Shown here: piece after piece, positions 37,087 to 45,285 of the stretch
How the letters are laid out: each line of letters begins with the position of its first letter
Position numbering within the stretch: the first letter of the stretch is position 1
DNA from: an uncultured Bacteroides sp.
Lineage (GTDB): Bacteria; Bacteroidota; Bacteroidia; Bacteroidales; Bacteroidaceae
Length of the DNA stretch: 59,742 bases
Assembly (NCBI GenBank): GCA_937890825.1
Contig: CALADS010000065.1
Coordinates: 1-59,742, forward strand
Direction: 5' to 3'
Notes under the pieces: generated by a model
The model's database searches: none
Seen by the model: the letters and a program-made list of their open reading frames with translations, nothing else
What the model was told of the DNA's origin: nothing
Position numbers and translations under genes: made by a program

Positions 37087-37485
37087 TTATTGTTTTTTCT
37101 CTGTCGTCATATTTCCTTCTACATAGATTCTCATCATCTCGGTTTTGGCATTTGTCCGAATTGTGATGGATTTCTTAAAATGTCCCGGATATTTTCCTGT
37201 GCCGTTATAGGTGATTTTAATTGTTCCTTTTTTCCCAGGCATAACGGGCTCTTGCGTATATTCAGGAACGGTACATCCACAAGACGCAATGGCTTGGTGG
37301 ATAACAAGTGGTGCATCTCCTACATTCGTAAAGGTAAATACGCAACTCACAATCGGGTCCTTTTCAGAAAACGTTCCGAAGTTGTGCGTTGTCTTGTCAA
37401 ACTTAAGGTCTGCCTTACTTTGTGCCCACGCACATCCTAAACTCAATACAAGCATACACATATAACATGCAAGTCTTTTTTTCAT
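37087..37485 (-). CDS. DUF1573 domain protein
   Basis: 132 residues from MKKRLAC; an ATG six bases upstream (37491) is also possible. A signal peptide ends near AWAQ. The mature part is a single Ig-like DUF1573 domain: TTHNFGTFSEKDP, FTNVGDAPLVI, then ASCGCTVPEY with a paired Cys motif. Such small periplasmic proteins are common in Bacteroidales and have no settled function. It heads the operon; a -7 box TAACTTTG lies at 37536-37529 on the minus strand. Confidence 0.85.
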   Translation of the reverse strand: MKKRLACYMCMLVLSLGCAWAQSKADLKFDKTTHNFGTFSEKDPIVSCVFTFTNVGDAPLVIHQAIASCGCTVPEYTQEPVMPGKKGTIKITYNGTGKYPGHFKKSITIRTNAKTEMMRIYVEGNMTTEKKQ

Positions 37486-37620
37486 TGTCATTTGTTTTTT
37501 AGTTGTTTACTATAATTTTATTTATTCGCAAAGTTAACCTTTTTTTATGAATAACAGTTGTAGCTAATGCGAAATTGTATTAAATGCACATGTTGTGTGA
37601 TTTTTATCTATATTTGCAGT

Positions 37621-38622
37621 ATGAATAATGAGGCAATACATATAAAGAATCTGACTATCGGTTATTCCGCAAAAGGGAAGAAGAAAATTGTAGCCGATCA
37701 TATTTCTGCAGTGATAAAATCCGGTGAATTGACTTGTTTGCTGGGTGCCAATGGTGTAGGTAAGTCTACCCTGTTGCGTACGTTGTCGGCCTTTCAGCCG
37801 AAGATGGGTGGGGCAGTATATATTGATGGAAAAGAAATCAGTGAATATAATGACAGGCAGTTGTCAAAAGTGGTGAGCGTGGTGCTGACAGAAAAATGTG
37901 ATCTCTACAATATGACAGTTGCTGAACTGGTAGGCTTGGGACGTACTCCTTATACCAGTTTTTGGGGAGGTTTGTCTGCTGATGATGAAAAAGTGGTGTG
38001 GCAGGCCATGAAGCAAGTTGGGGTAGCTCACTTGGCGGGTCGGATGGCCCATACCCTAAGTGATGGTGAACGCCAGAAGGCGATGATTGCAAAAGCGCTG
38101 GCTCAGGAGACTCCTGTGATTTTTTTGGATGAACCTACCGCTTTTCTGGATTTTCCGAGCAAAGTGGAAATATTACTTCTGCTGCATCAGTTGAGCCGTG
38201 AAACTCAAAAGACGATATTCCTTTCTACTCATGATGTGGAACTGGCTTTGCAGATAGCTGATAAGATTTGGTTGATGGATGGTATTGAAGGAGTGCATAT
38301 CGGTACACCGGAAGATTTAGCCTTGAGTGGTGATTTGGAAAAGTTCTTTTCTGGAGGAAGTGTTGTTTTTGAACCTCATACGGGTCTATTTAGAGTTAAT
38401 CATAGTTGTCACAAACGAGTGGGTTTTTATGGAAAGAATACCTGTCGGTGTGCAATGGTTCGCAAGGCTCTTTCCAGAGTAGGGATAGAGGCAGTCCATA
38501 CCGATGGGCAAACAATAGCCGTTGAAGTAGAAGATGACTGTTTCATGCTTTATCTTCCAGGAGTAGGCAAGAGGCGCCTGTCTACGATTGAAGAATTGTT
38601 AGCTGCATTGACTCGGACATAG
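37621..38622 (+). CDS. Orphan FecE/BtuD-like ABC transporter ATPase
   Basis: 333 residues from MNNEAIHIKN; the frame from 37567 adds a Cys-rich stretch with no family support. It has Walker A GANGVGKST (about 42-50), signature LSDGERQKAMIAKAL, Walker B VIFLDEPTAFLD and the switch His in STHDVE. The closest family is iron-siderophore and cobalamin importer ATPases. About 75 extra C-terminal residues (from about 258) have no recognised domain. No permease or binding protein is adjacent, so the partner genes must lie elsewhere. A cobalamin riboswitch begins about 80 bases downstream, which hints at a corrinoid link, though it cannot regulate this gene in cis from there. Confidence 0.85.
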   Translation: MNNEAIHIKNLTIGYSAKGKKKIVADHISAVIKSGELTCLLGANGVGKSTLLRTLSAFQPKMGGAVYIDGKEISEYNDRQLSKVVSVVLTEKCDLYNMTVAELVGLGRTPYTSFWGGLSADDEKVVWQAMKQVGVAHLAGRMAHTLSDGERQKAMIAKALAQETPVIFLDEPTAFLDFPSKVEILLLLHQLSRETQKTIFLSTHDVELALQIADKIWLMDGIEGVHIGTPEDLALSGDLEKFFSGGSVVFEPHTGLFRVNHSCHKRVGFYGKNTCRCAMVRKALSRVGIEAVHTDGQTIAVEVEDDCFMLYLPGVGKRRLSTIEELLAALTRT

Positions 38623-38690
38623 TATAGTCGGAATGTCATACTTAAATAAAGAAAAATAAAATTTTCTTTTCTTATTTCGGTCGATTGTAC

Positions 38691-38698
38691 TATCTTTG
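38691..38698 (+). promoter_or_regulatory. -7 promoter element of the riboswitch/acyl-CoA carboxylase transcript
   Basis: TATCTTTG at 38691-38698 matches the Bacteroidota -7 box. TTTC-like sequence lies upstream at about the right distance. Transcription would start near 38705, right at the beginning of the riboswitch, so the element has its own promoter. Confidence 0.6.
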
Positions 38699-38704
38699 CC
38701 ATCG

Positions 38705-38886
38705 AATTGGTTCCGGATGAACAATTCTGTCATCAGGATTAAAAGGGAATCGGGTGAAAATCCCGGACAGTCCCGCTGCTGTGAAGCTCCGTTAATATCA
38801 TGAAAAACAACCTTTGCCACTGATATGCCTTAAATTTATATCGGGAAGGCTTCAAGATTAGGAGTCAGTCAGAAGACCTGCCATTC
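38705..38886 (+). promoter_or_regulatory. Cobalamin (B12) riboswitch
   Basis: The conserved core is present in order: AAAAGGGAATCGGGTGAAAA near 38740-38759, CCCGGACAGTCCCGCTGCTG near 38760-38779, GCCACTG near 38816-38822, GGGAAGGC near 38843-38850, and the B12 box AGTCAGAAGACCTGCC at 38867-38882. It reads on the plus strand and directs the acyl-CoA carboxylase genes that begin at 39070. Possible expression platform: GTCTTTT (38897-38903) can pair with AGAAGAC inside the B12 box or with AAAAGAC at 38918-38923. This pairing scheme is inference. Confidence 0.92.
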
Positions 38887-38888
38887 GT

Positions 38889-38954
38889 ATGCTTTTGTCT
38901 TTTTTCGTGGGTATAGAAAAGACAATACAAATAAAAAAGTTGAAGAAAGAATAA
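38889..38954 (+). other. Possible 21-codon leader ORF after the riboswitch
   Basis: An ATG six bases after the B12 box opens a 21-codon frame (MLLSFFVGIEK, then Lys-rich, TAA at 38952). It lies between the riboswitch and accC. The rest of the stretch to 39069 shows no further gene. It may be chance. Confidence 0.2.
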
Positions 38955-39069
38955 AAGAAGGCTTGCTTTGCTCTTGGGTATACCTTATTTATTAAGGCTG
39001 TGAATCGTCTTGATGATAGGGTGTAGCGATGGTTGCAGACAAGGCATTCCTTCTGCAAATATAAGAAAG

Positions 39070-40581
39070 ATGATAAAAAAAGTATTAATTGCCAACAGAG
39101 GTGAGATAGCTGTTCGTGTGATGCGCTCTTGCCGAGAGATGGGAATTGCGAGTGTGGCAGTTTTTTCAGAAGCCGATCGTACATCACATCATGTGTCGTA
39201 TGCCGACGAAGCCTATCTGATAGGCCCGGCTGCTACAAAAGATAGTTATTTAAATATAGATAAGGTGATAGCTGTGGCTAAACGCTGCCATGCTGATGCT
39301 ATACATCCAGGATATGGTTTCCTGTCGGAAAATGCAGATTTTGCCCGTCGCTGCCAACAAGAGGGTATTATATTTATTGGCCCGTCGGCAGAAACAATGG
39401 AGTCCATGGGAGATAAAATTGCTGCACGGAAGCGTATGATAGCTGCTGGCGTACCGGTGGTTCCTGGTACAGAACAGCCTTTAAAAAGTGCAGAGGAAGC
39501 AGTTCGGATATGTAATGAAATTGGCTATCCTGTGATGCTGAAGGCTTCTATGGGCGGTGGCGGAAAAGGTATGCGCCTGATTCATAGTGAAGCAGAGGTA
39601 GCAGAGGCTTATAATACGGCGCGCTCAGAGTCTATGTCTTCGTTCGGCGATGATACGGTATATCTGGAAAAGTTTGTAGAAGAACCGCATCATATCGAAT
39701 TTCAGATATTGGGAGATAACCACGGTAATGTCATTCATCTGTTCGACCGTGAGTGCAGTGTGCAAAGACGAAATCAGAAAATAGTAGAAGAGAGTCCTTC
39801 TCCGTTCTTGACACCTGAACTTCGGAAAGAAATGGGTGAAAAAGCGGTGGCTGCCGCAAAAGCTGTGAATTATTCGGGTGCCGGTACCATTGAATTTTTG
39901 GTAGATAAGAATCGCCATTTCTACTTTTTGGAAATGAATACTCGTCTACAGGTAGAACATCCTATTACTGAGGAAGTGGTGGGTGTAGATTTGGTGAAGG
40001 AACAGATACGTATTGCCAATGATGAGCCTCTTCATCTAAAGCAAGAAGATTTATACCAGCGTGGACATGCTATCGAGTGTAGAATTTGTGCTGAAGATAC
40101 GGAGAATAACTTTATGCCATCACCTGGTATCATTAAGCAGCTTACAGAGCCTAATGGTATTGGTGTACGTATAGATAGCTATGTGTATGAAGGTTATGAG
40201 ATACCTATTTATTACGACCCGATGATTGGTAAATTGATTGTTTGGGCCACTACGCGGCAGTATGCTATCGAGCGTATGCGCAGAGTGTTGTATGAATACA
40301 AGATTACGGGATTGAAAAACAACCTCGCTTATCTGAAGCGCATTATGCATGTTCCAGATTTCGTAAAGGGAGAATACAATACACTCTTCATTGAAAAAAA
40401 TGCCAGAATGTTGGTGCGTTCTAATGCAGGAAATGAAGAACTGGAAAACATTGCTATGATTGCTGCCTATATGGATTACCTTGTGAACTTGGAAGAAAAT
40501 TCGGCTACGCAACTTCCAGACGCTCGGCCTATCAGTCGCTGGCGTGAATTCGGTTTGCAAAAAGGTGTGTTGAGAATTTGA
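39070..40581 (+). CDS. Acyl-CoA carboxylase, biotin carboxylase subunit
   Basis: 503 residues from MIKKVLIANRGEIAVRV; the frame from 39010 has 20 extra residues not seen in the family. It is an ATP-grasp enzyme with the ATP loop MGGGGKGMRL (about 160-169) and catalytic motif EMNTRLQVEHP (about 288-298). It carboxylates biotin on the carrier protein using ATP and bicarbonate. It is first of three genes (biotin carboxylase, carrier, carboxyltransferase) that form a propionyl-CoA or acetyl-CoA carboxylase. A B12 riboswitch with its own promoter lies directly upstream. Confidence 0.93.
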   Translation: MIKKVLIANRGEIAVRVMRSCREMGIASVAVFSEADRTSHHVSYADEAYLIGPAATKDSYLNIDKVIAVAKRCHADAIHPGYGFLSENADFARRCQQEGIIFIGPSAETMESMGDKIAARKRMIAAGVPVVPGTEQPLKSAEEAVRICNEIGYPVMLKASMGGGGKGMRLIHSEAEVAEAYNTARSESMSSFGDDTVYLEKFVEEPHHIEFQILGDNHGNVIHLFDRECSVQRRNQKIVEESPSPFLTPELRKEMGEKAVAAAKAVNYSGAGTIEFLVDKNRHFYFLEMNTRLQVEHPITEEVVGVDLVKEQIRIANDEPLHLKQEDLYQRGHAIECRICAEDTENNFMPSPGIIKQLTEPNGIGVRIDSYVYEGYEIPIYYDPMIGKLIVWATTRQYAIERMRRVLYEYKITGLKNNLAYLKRIMHVPDFVKGEYNTLFIEKNARMLVRSNAGNEELENIAMIAAYMDYLVNLEENSATQLPDARPISRWREFGLQKGVLRI

Positions 40582-40611
40582 TTATTAACGGCTTAAACTT
40601 TGAATACGGAT

Positions 40612-41130
40612 ATGGAAATTCATATTGGAGAACGTGTGGCTGATGTAACATTAGTCAGTAAGGATGGAAACAGGGTGCAGCTTATGGTAGATGGCAAGCC
40701 GTATGAGGTGGATATTGTGATGGCGGAAAATGGCAGTTGCTCCATTCTGCATGACGGTATTTCATTCAATGCAGGTTTGGTGCGTGGTGAAGGAGGCAAG
40801 AACTATGATGTTAGCATGTTTAACCGTTCCTTTCATGTAGATATTATAGATACACAGGCTAAATATTTACATATGAGAAAGGGGGCAGAAGAAAAGCAAG
40901 AGGATAAAATAATAGCTCCTATGCCTGGTAAGGTGGTAAGTGTTCCGGTTAACGTAGGCGACAGACTGGCTGCAGGTGATATTGTGGTGGTGCTGGAAGC
41001 TATGAAGATGCAAAGTAATTATAAAGTGAACGCTGACTGTGTGGTACGAAGTATTCTGGTAGCTGCCGGAGATTCTGTCAATGCCAATCAAGTATTGGTG
41101 GAACTGGATTTGTTGCCGCAAGAAGATTGA
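40612..41130 (+). CDS. Acyl-CoA carboxylase, biotin carboxyl carrier protein
   Basis: 172 residues from ATG 40612; a TTG 12 bases upstream is possible. The N-terminal 95 residues are a linker/beta domain as in PCC-type carriers. The C-terminal biotinyl domain begins APMPGKVVSV and carries EAMKMQ, whose Lys is biotinylated. It lies 30 bases after the biotin carboxylase gene and 26 before the carboxyltransferase gene, so the subunits are made together. Confidence 0.92.
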   Translation: MEIHIGERVADVTLVSKDGNRVQLMVDGKPYEVDIVMAENGSCSILHDGISFNAGLVRGEGGKNYDVSMFNRSFHVDIIDTQAKYLHMRKGAEEKQEDKIIAPMPGKVVSVPVNVGDRLAAGDIVVVLEAMKMQSNYKVNADCVVRSILVAAGDSVNANQVLVELDLLPQED

Positions 41131-41156
41131 TAAACTAGGATAAATAATTATAAGAA

Positions 41157-42689
41157 ATGACTCGAGAAGATATATACCAGCAATATGAAGAGCTGGATAA
41201 GCGTGCCTCTTTAGGTGGGGGACTTGATAAAATTGAAAAGCAGCATCTTTCAGGAAGGATGACTGCTCGTGAGCGTATCGATATGTTACTGGATAAAGGT
41301 ACGTTCAATGAACTGGATAAGTTTGTGAATCATCGCTGCAATAACTTTGGCATGGAGAAGAAACAAATTCCAGGTGATGGTATGGTTACCGGTTACGGTA
41401 AAATCGATGGCCGTCTGGTCTTTGTGTATGCTTATGACTTTACTGCTCATGGAGGCTCACTGAGCGAAACCAATGCAGCTAAAATCGTAAAAGTGCAAGA
41501 ATTGGCATTGCAGAACGGTGCTCCTATTATTGCTTTGAATGATTCCGGCGGTGCGCGTATCCAAGAGGGTGTAAGCAGTTTGGAAGGCTATGCTAGTATT
41601 TTTTATCAGAATACCATTGCTTCGGGAGTAATTCCGCAGATTTCGGCTATTTTGGGTCCTTGTGCCGGTGGTGCATGTTATTCTCCGGCTCTGACAGACT
41701 TTATTTTTATGGTAAAGGAGCAGAGTCATATGTTTATCACAGGACCGGATGTGGTAAAAACAGTGACCAATGAAGTGGTAGATAAGGAAGAATTAGGAGG
41801 CGCTTACACGCACAGCAGCAAGAGTGGTGTTACTCATTTTATGTGTAACAATGAAGAGGAAACCTTGATGAGCATCCGTGAATTACTGAGTTTCTTGCCT
41901 TCAAATAATATGGAAGATGCTCCGTTTGCGCCCTGTACGGATGATATCCATCGCCAGACAGAATCTTTGCAAACTATCATTCCGGAAGATCCGAATATGC
42001 CTTATGATATCAAGGATATTATAGAGCCTGTATTGGATAATCAATACTTCTTTGAGGTTATGCCTCATTTTGCCAAAAATGTAGTAATTGGTTTCGGACG
42101 TTTGAACGGACGTTCTGTAGGTATTGTAGCTAATCAGCCTGCCTATCTGGCCGGTGTGCTTGATATTGATGCTTCTGATAAGGCTGCCCGCTTTATCCGT
42201 TTTTGCGATTGCTTCAATATTCCTTTGATTACTTTTGAAGATGTTCCTGGATTCTTGCCGGGTACTATGCAAGAACATAATGGCATTATTCGTCATGGCG
42301 CAAAAATAGTTTATGCCTATGCTGAGGCAACAGTTCCTAAGATTACGCTGATTACCCGTAAGGCTTATGGCGGGGCTTATATTGTTATGTCCAGCAAGCC
42401 TACCGGAGCTGATGTAAACCTGGCTTATCCGCAGGCACAGATTGCGGTAATGGGCGCTGAGGGTGCTGTTAACATTCTCTACAGAAAGTCTTCGGATGAA
42501 GAGAAGAAGGAAATTATTCGTGAATACGAAGAGAAATTCTCTAATCCTTATCGTGCAGCTGAACGTGGCTATGTAGATGATATTATCATGCCGCGCAATA
42601 CACGTTTTAAGTTGGTACAAGCTTTGGAAATGGCTCATAACAAGAATAAAAGCAATCCTCCTAAAAAGCATGGCAATATGCCGTTATAA
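41157..42689 (+). CDS. Acyl-CoA carboxylase, carboxyltransferase subunit (PccB/MmdA type)
   Basis: 510 residues. Both carboxyltransferase halves are present: the N-terminal half with NDSGGARIQEGV and GPCAGGACYSPA, and the C-terminal half with FEDVPGFLPGTMQEHNGIIRHGAK and KAYGGAYIVM. PccB and methylmalonyl-CoA decarboxylase MmdA are close relatives. The neighbouring ATP-dependent biotin carboxylase, and the absence of a membrane decarboxylase subunit here, favour an ATP-driven propionyl-CoA carboxylase. It would link propionyl-CoA and methylmalonyl-CoA in the succinate-propionate pathway. A terminator follows at 42721-42763. Confidence 0.9.
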   Translation: MTREDIYQQYEELDKRASLGGGLDKIEKQHLSGRMTARERIDMLLDKGTFNELDKFVNHRCNNFGMEKKQIPGDGMVTGYGKIDGRLVFVYAYDFTAHGGSLSETNAAKIVKVQELALQNGAPIIALNDSGGARIQEGVSSLEGYASIFYQNTIASGVIPQISAILGPCAGGACYSPALTDFIFMVKEQSHMFITGPDVVKTVTNEVVDKEELGGAYTHSSKSGVTHFMCNNEEETLMSIRELLSFLPSNNMEDAPFAPCTDDIHRQTESLQTIIPEDPNMPYDIKDIIEPVLDNQYFFEVMPHFAKNVVIGFGRLNGRSVGIVANQPAYLAGVLDIDASDKAARFIRFCDCFNIPLITFEDVPGFLPGTMQEHNGIIRHGAKIVYAYAEATVPKITLITRKAYGGAYIVMSSKPTGADVNLAYPQAQIAVMGAEGAVNILYRKSSDEEKKEIIREYEEKFSNPYRAAERGYVDDIIMPRNTRFKLVQALEMAHNKNKSNPPKKHGNMPL

Positions 42690-42720
42690 AGTTGCGTGAG
42701 CATCATGCAATTGGCTAACA

Positions 42721-42763
42721 AGGCCGTCCTCATAGATTTTTTCTATAGGGACGGCTTTTTTTT
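42721..42763 (+). terminator. Rho-independent terminator of the acyl-CoA carboxylase operon
   Basis: GCCGTCC (from 42724) and GGACGGC (ending 42755) form the core stem, extended inside by CATAG/CTATAG pairing, then eight Ts. Confidence 0.85.
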
Positions 42764-42823
42764 GTAATAGATGGTGTTCTTCAATAACATCTTATAGTTA
42801 TATTCCATATTATTGTATTATGT

Positions 42824-42861
42824 ATGATAATAAGTTGTTTCATATCATTTTATATATGATA
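42824..42861. promoter_or_regulatory. Possible operator upstream of the xyl regulator
   Basis: ATGATA (42824-42829), TATCAT (42843-42848) and ATGATA (42856-42861) form two overlapping inverted pairs in the AT-rich gap upstream of the Nudix regulator promoter. This is a candidate binding site only; AT-rich sequence makes chance likely. Confidence 0.3.
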
Positions 42862-42913
42862 ATTATTTATCTGTGAAATAGTGCTTTATAACATGTAAAA
42901 TAGTAAATTTATA

Positions 42914-42946
42914 AATTGTATATGAGAAAAAACTATTCTATATTTG
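42914..42946 (+). promoter_or_regulatory. Promoter of the xyl operon
   Basis: ATTG at 42914-42917, a 21-base spacer and TATATTTG at 42939-42946. The regulator ATG lies 30 bases downstream. Confidence 0.6.
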
Positions 42947-42976
42947 CATCGCATAACATAAAGACAAATTGCATTT

Positions 42977-43702
42977 ATGAAAAATACGAATATACCATTG
43001 GCCAACAACCACATTTCTGTAGATTGTGTGGTGATTGGTTTTGATGGTGAACAAATAAGGGTTTTGCTGATAAAACGCATGGGGGAAGAAGAAGGTGAAA
43101 TCTTTCATGATATGAAGCTTCCTGGAAGTTTGATTTATATGGACGAGGATTTGGATGAGGCTGCCGCACGCGTATTAAATGAATTAACCGGTCTGAAAAA
43201 TGTAAATCTGGTACAGTTTAAGGCTTTTGGTTCAAAAGACCGTACTAAGAACCCTAAGGATGTACATTGGCTGGAACGGGCTCAATTAGCCAAGGTAGAG
43301 CGCATTGTTACGGTGGCTTACTTGTCGTTAGTGAAGATTGACCGCACTTTAAATCGTAATTTGGATTCTTTTCAGGCTTGTTGGGTAGCTTTGTCGGATA
43401 TCAAGTCTTTGGCATTTGACCATAATCTAATTATATGCGAAGCTGTAAGTTATATTCGGCAATATGTAGAAGCGAATCCTGCTGCATTGTTTGATTTGCT
43501 TCCTCGCAAGTTTACGGCAGCCCAATTCCGTATTTTATATGAACTTATTTATGGTAAATCCATCGATGTGAGGAATTTTCATAAGAAAATATCCCAGCTG
43601 GAGTACGTAGTTCCTTTGGAAGAAAAAGAACAAGGGGTAGCTCATAGAGCAGCACGTTATTACCGCTTTGATAAAAAGATCTACAATAAACTTAGAAAAT
43701 AA
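42977..43702 (+). CDS. xylR: Nudix-domain transcriptional regulator of xylose genes (NrtR family)
   Basis: 241 residues. Residues about 10-150 form a Nudix fold, but the Nudix box is degenerate (LPGSLIYMDEDLDEAAARV, with RVLNEL where REUxEE is expected), so it probably senses a ligand without hydrolysis. Residues about 170-235 form a winged helix (FTAAQFRILYELIYG, then HRAARYYRF). NrtR-family regulators of this kind control arabinose and xylose genes in Bacteroides. The gene lies 24 bases before xylB in the same direction, which supports xylose control; the symbol rests on context. Confidence 0.78.
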   Translation: MKNTNIPLANNHISVDCVVIGFDGEQIRVLLIKRMGEEEGEIFHDMKLPGSLIYMDEDLDEAAARVLNELTGLKNVNLVQFKAFGSKDRTKNPKDVHWLERAQLAKVERIVTVAYLSLVKIDRTLNRNLDSFQACWVALSDIKSLAFDHNLIICEAVSYIRQYVEANPAALFDLLPRKFTAAQFRILYELIYGKSIDVRNFHKKISQLEYVVPLEEKEQGVAHRAARYYRFDKKIYNKLRK

Positions 43703-43726
43703 TAACTTTTTAACTGGTCAAATTAT

Positions 43727-45220
43727 ATGTTCCTATTAGGTTATGATATTGGCAGTTCGTCGATAAAAGCAAGTTTGGTAAATGCAGATAATGGCAAATG
43801 CGTATCTTCTGCTTTTTTCCCGAAAACAGAAGCTCCCATGTTGGCTTTACATCAGGGTTGGGCTGAACAAAATCCCGACAGTTGGTGGCAGAATCTGAAA
43901 CTGGCAACGCAAGCTGTTCTGACAGAAAGCGGTGTGAGTGCTTCAGAGATTAAAGCTATTGGTATTTCGTATCAGATGCACGGACTGGTCTGTGTGGATA
44001 AACATCAGCAGGTTTTGCGTCCTGCCATCATCTGGTGTGATTCGCGCGCTGTTTCGTACGGCGATCGCGCATTTAAGGAATTAGGGCAAGATTACTGCCT
44101 TTCTCATTTGTTGAATTCTCCGGGTAATTTTACGGCCTCCAAGTTGGCATGGGTAAAAGATAACGAGCCGCATATTTATGAGCGCATTGATAAAATTATG
44201 CTTCCCGGCGATTATATAGCCATGAAATTAAGTGGTATAGTGAGCACAACGGTATCGGGGCTTTCGGAGGGAATGTTTTGGGATTTCAAAAATAATCGGT
44301 TGGCCGATTTTCTGCTGGAGTATTATGGATTAGATGCCGGCTTAATACCGGAAATCTGTCCAACATTTGCCGAACAAGGCCGGGTAACTGCTGAGGCGGC
44401 AGCAGAATTGGGCTTGAATGAAGGTACACCTATTACTTACCGTGCAGGTGACCAACCCAACAATGCTCTTTCACTGAATGTGTTTAATCCGGGCGAGATT
44501 GCTTCTACAGCAGGAACCAGTGGAGTGGTTTATGGAGTAAACGGCATAGTGAATTATGATAAGAAGAGCCGTGTTAATACATTTGCTCATGTGAATCATA
44601 CAGATACCCAGACCCGCTTAGGGGTTTTACTGTGCATTAATGGAACCGGCATCCTTAATTCTTGGGCAAAGCGAGTGGTAGCTTCGGAGTGTAATTCTTA
44701 CAGTGAAATGAATAGGCTGGCCGCTCAGGCACCGATTGGTAGTGCAGGTGTAAGCATTCTTCCCTTTGGAAACGGGGCAGAACGGATGCTTCGGAACAGC
44801 GAAATAAATTGTTCTATGCACGGATTGAATTTTAATCTGCATGGTAAACAGCATATTTTACGGGCTGCACAAGAGGGTATTGTCTTTTCATTTAAATATG
44901 GTATAGATATTATGGAACAAATGGGTATTCCGGTGCAGAAGATTCATGCAGGCCATGCCAATATGTTTTTGAGTTCCATATTCCGCGACACTTTAGCCAG
45001 TGTCACCGGGGCAACCATTGAACTATATGATACAGATGGCTCTGTGGGGGCTGCCAAGGGAGCCGGTATGGGTGTAGGCTTTTATAAAGACCATCAGGAA
45101 GCTTTTGCTACCTTGGATAAATTAGAGGTGATTGAGCCCAATTTAGCTAAGGTTCAGGAGTATACCGACGCATATGAGCGATGGAAGCATTGTTTGGAAC
45201 GGGCGATGGGTAATGTGTAA
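43727..45220 (+). CDS. xylB: Xylulokinase
   Basis: 497 residues of the FGGY kinase family. DIGSSSIKASLVN (about 6-18) is the N-terminal phosphate loop. YQMHGLVCVD and GDQPNNALSLN are the expected substrate and domain-II segments. It phosphorylates D-xylulose to xylulose 5-phosphate. It lies between the Nudix regulator and xylA, 65 bases before xylA. Confidence 0.95.
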   Translation: MFLLGYDIGSSSIKASLVNADNGKCVSSAFFPKTEAPMLALHQGWAEQNPDSWWQNLKLATQAVLTESGVSASEIKAIGISYQMHGLVCVDKHQQVLRPAIIWCDSRAVSYGDRAFKELGQDYCLSHLLNSPGNFTASKLAWVKDNEPHIYERIDKIMLPGDYIAMKLSGIVSTTVSGLSEGMFWDFKNNRLADFLLEYYGLDAGLIPEICPTFAEQGRVTAEAAAELGLNEGTPITYRAGDQPNNALSLNVFNPGEIASTAGTSGVVYGVNGIVNYDKKSRVNTFAHVNHTDTQTRLGVLLCINGTGILNSWAKRVVASECNSYSEMNRLAAQAPIGSAGVSILPFGNGAERMLRNSEINCSMHGLNFNLHGKQHILRAAQEGIVFSFKYGIDIMEQMGIPVQKIHAGHANMFLSSIFRDTLASVTGATIELYDTDGSVGAAKGAGMGVGFYKDHQEAFATLDKLEVIEPNLAKVQEYTDAYERWKHCLERAMGNV

Positions 45221-45285
45221 AATCCTGCCGATGATAGTATACTTAATTAAATAAATAAATAGCTAACGAATAAAATAGTACGATT

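Noticed and set aside
37609..37616. TATATTTG as the promoter of the ABC ATPase gene
   Set aside because: It ends four bases before the ATG, so the transcript would start inside the start codon, and no TTG lies at the right distance.
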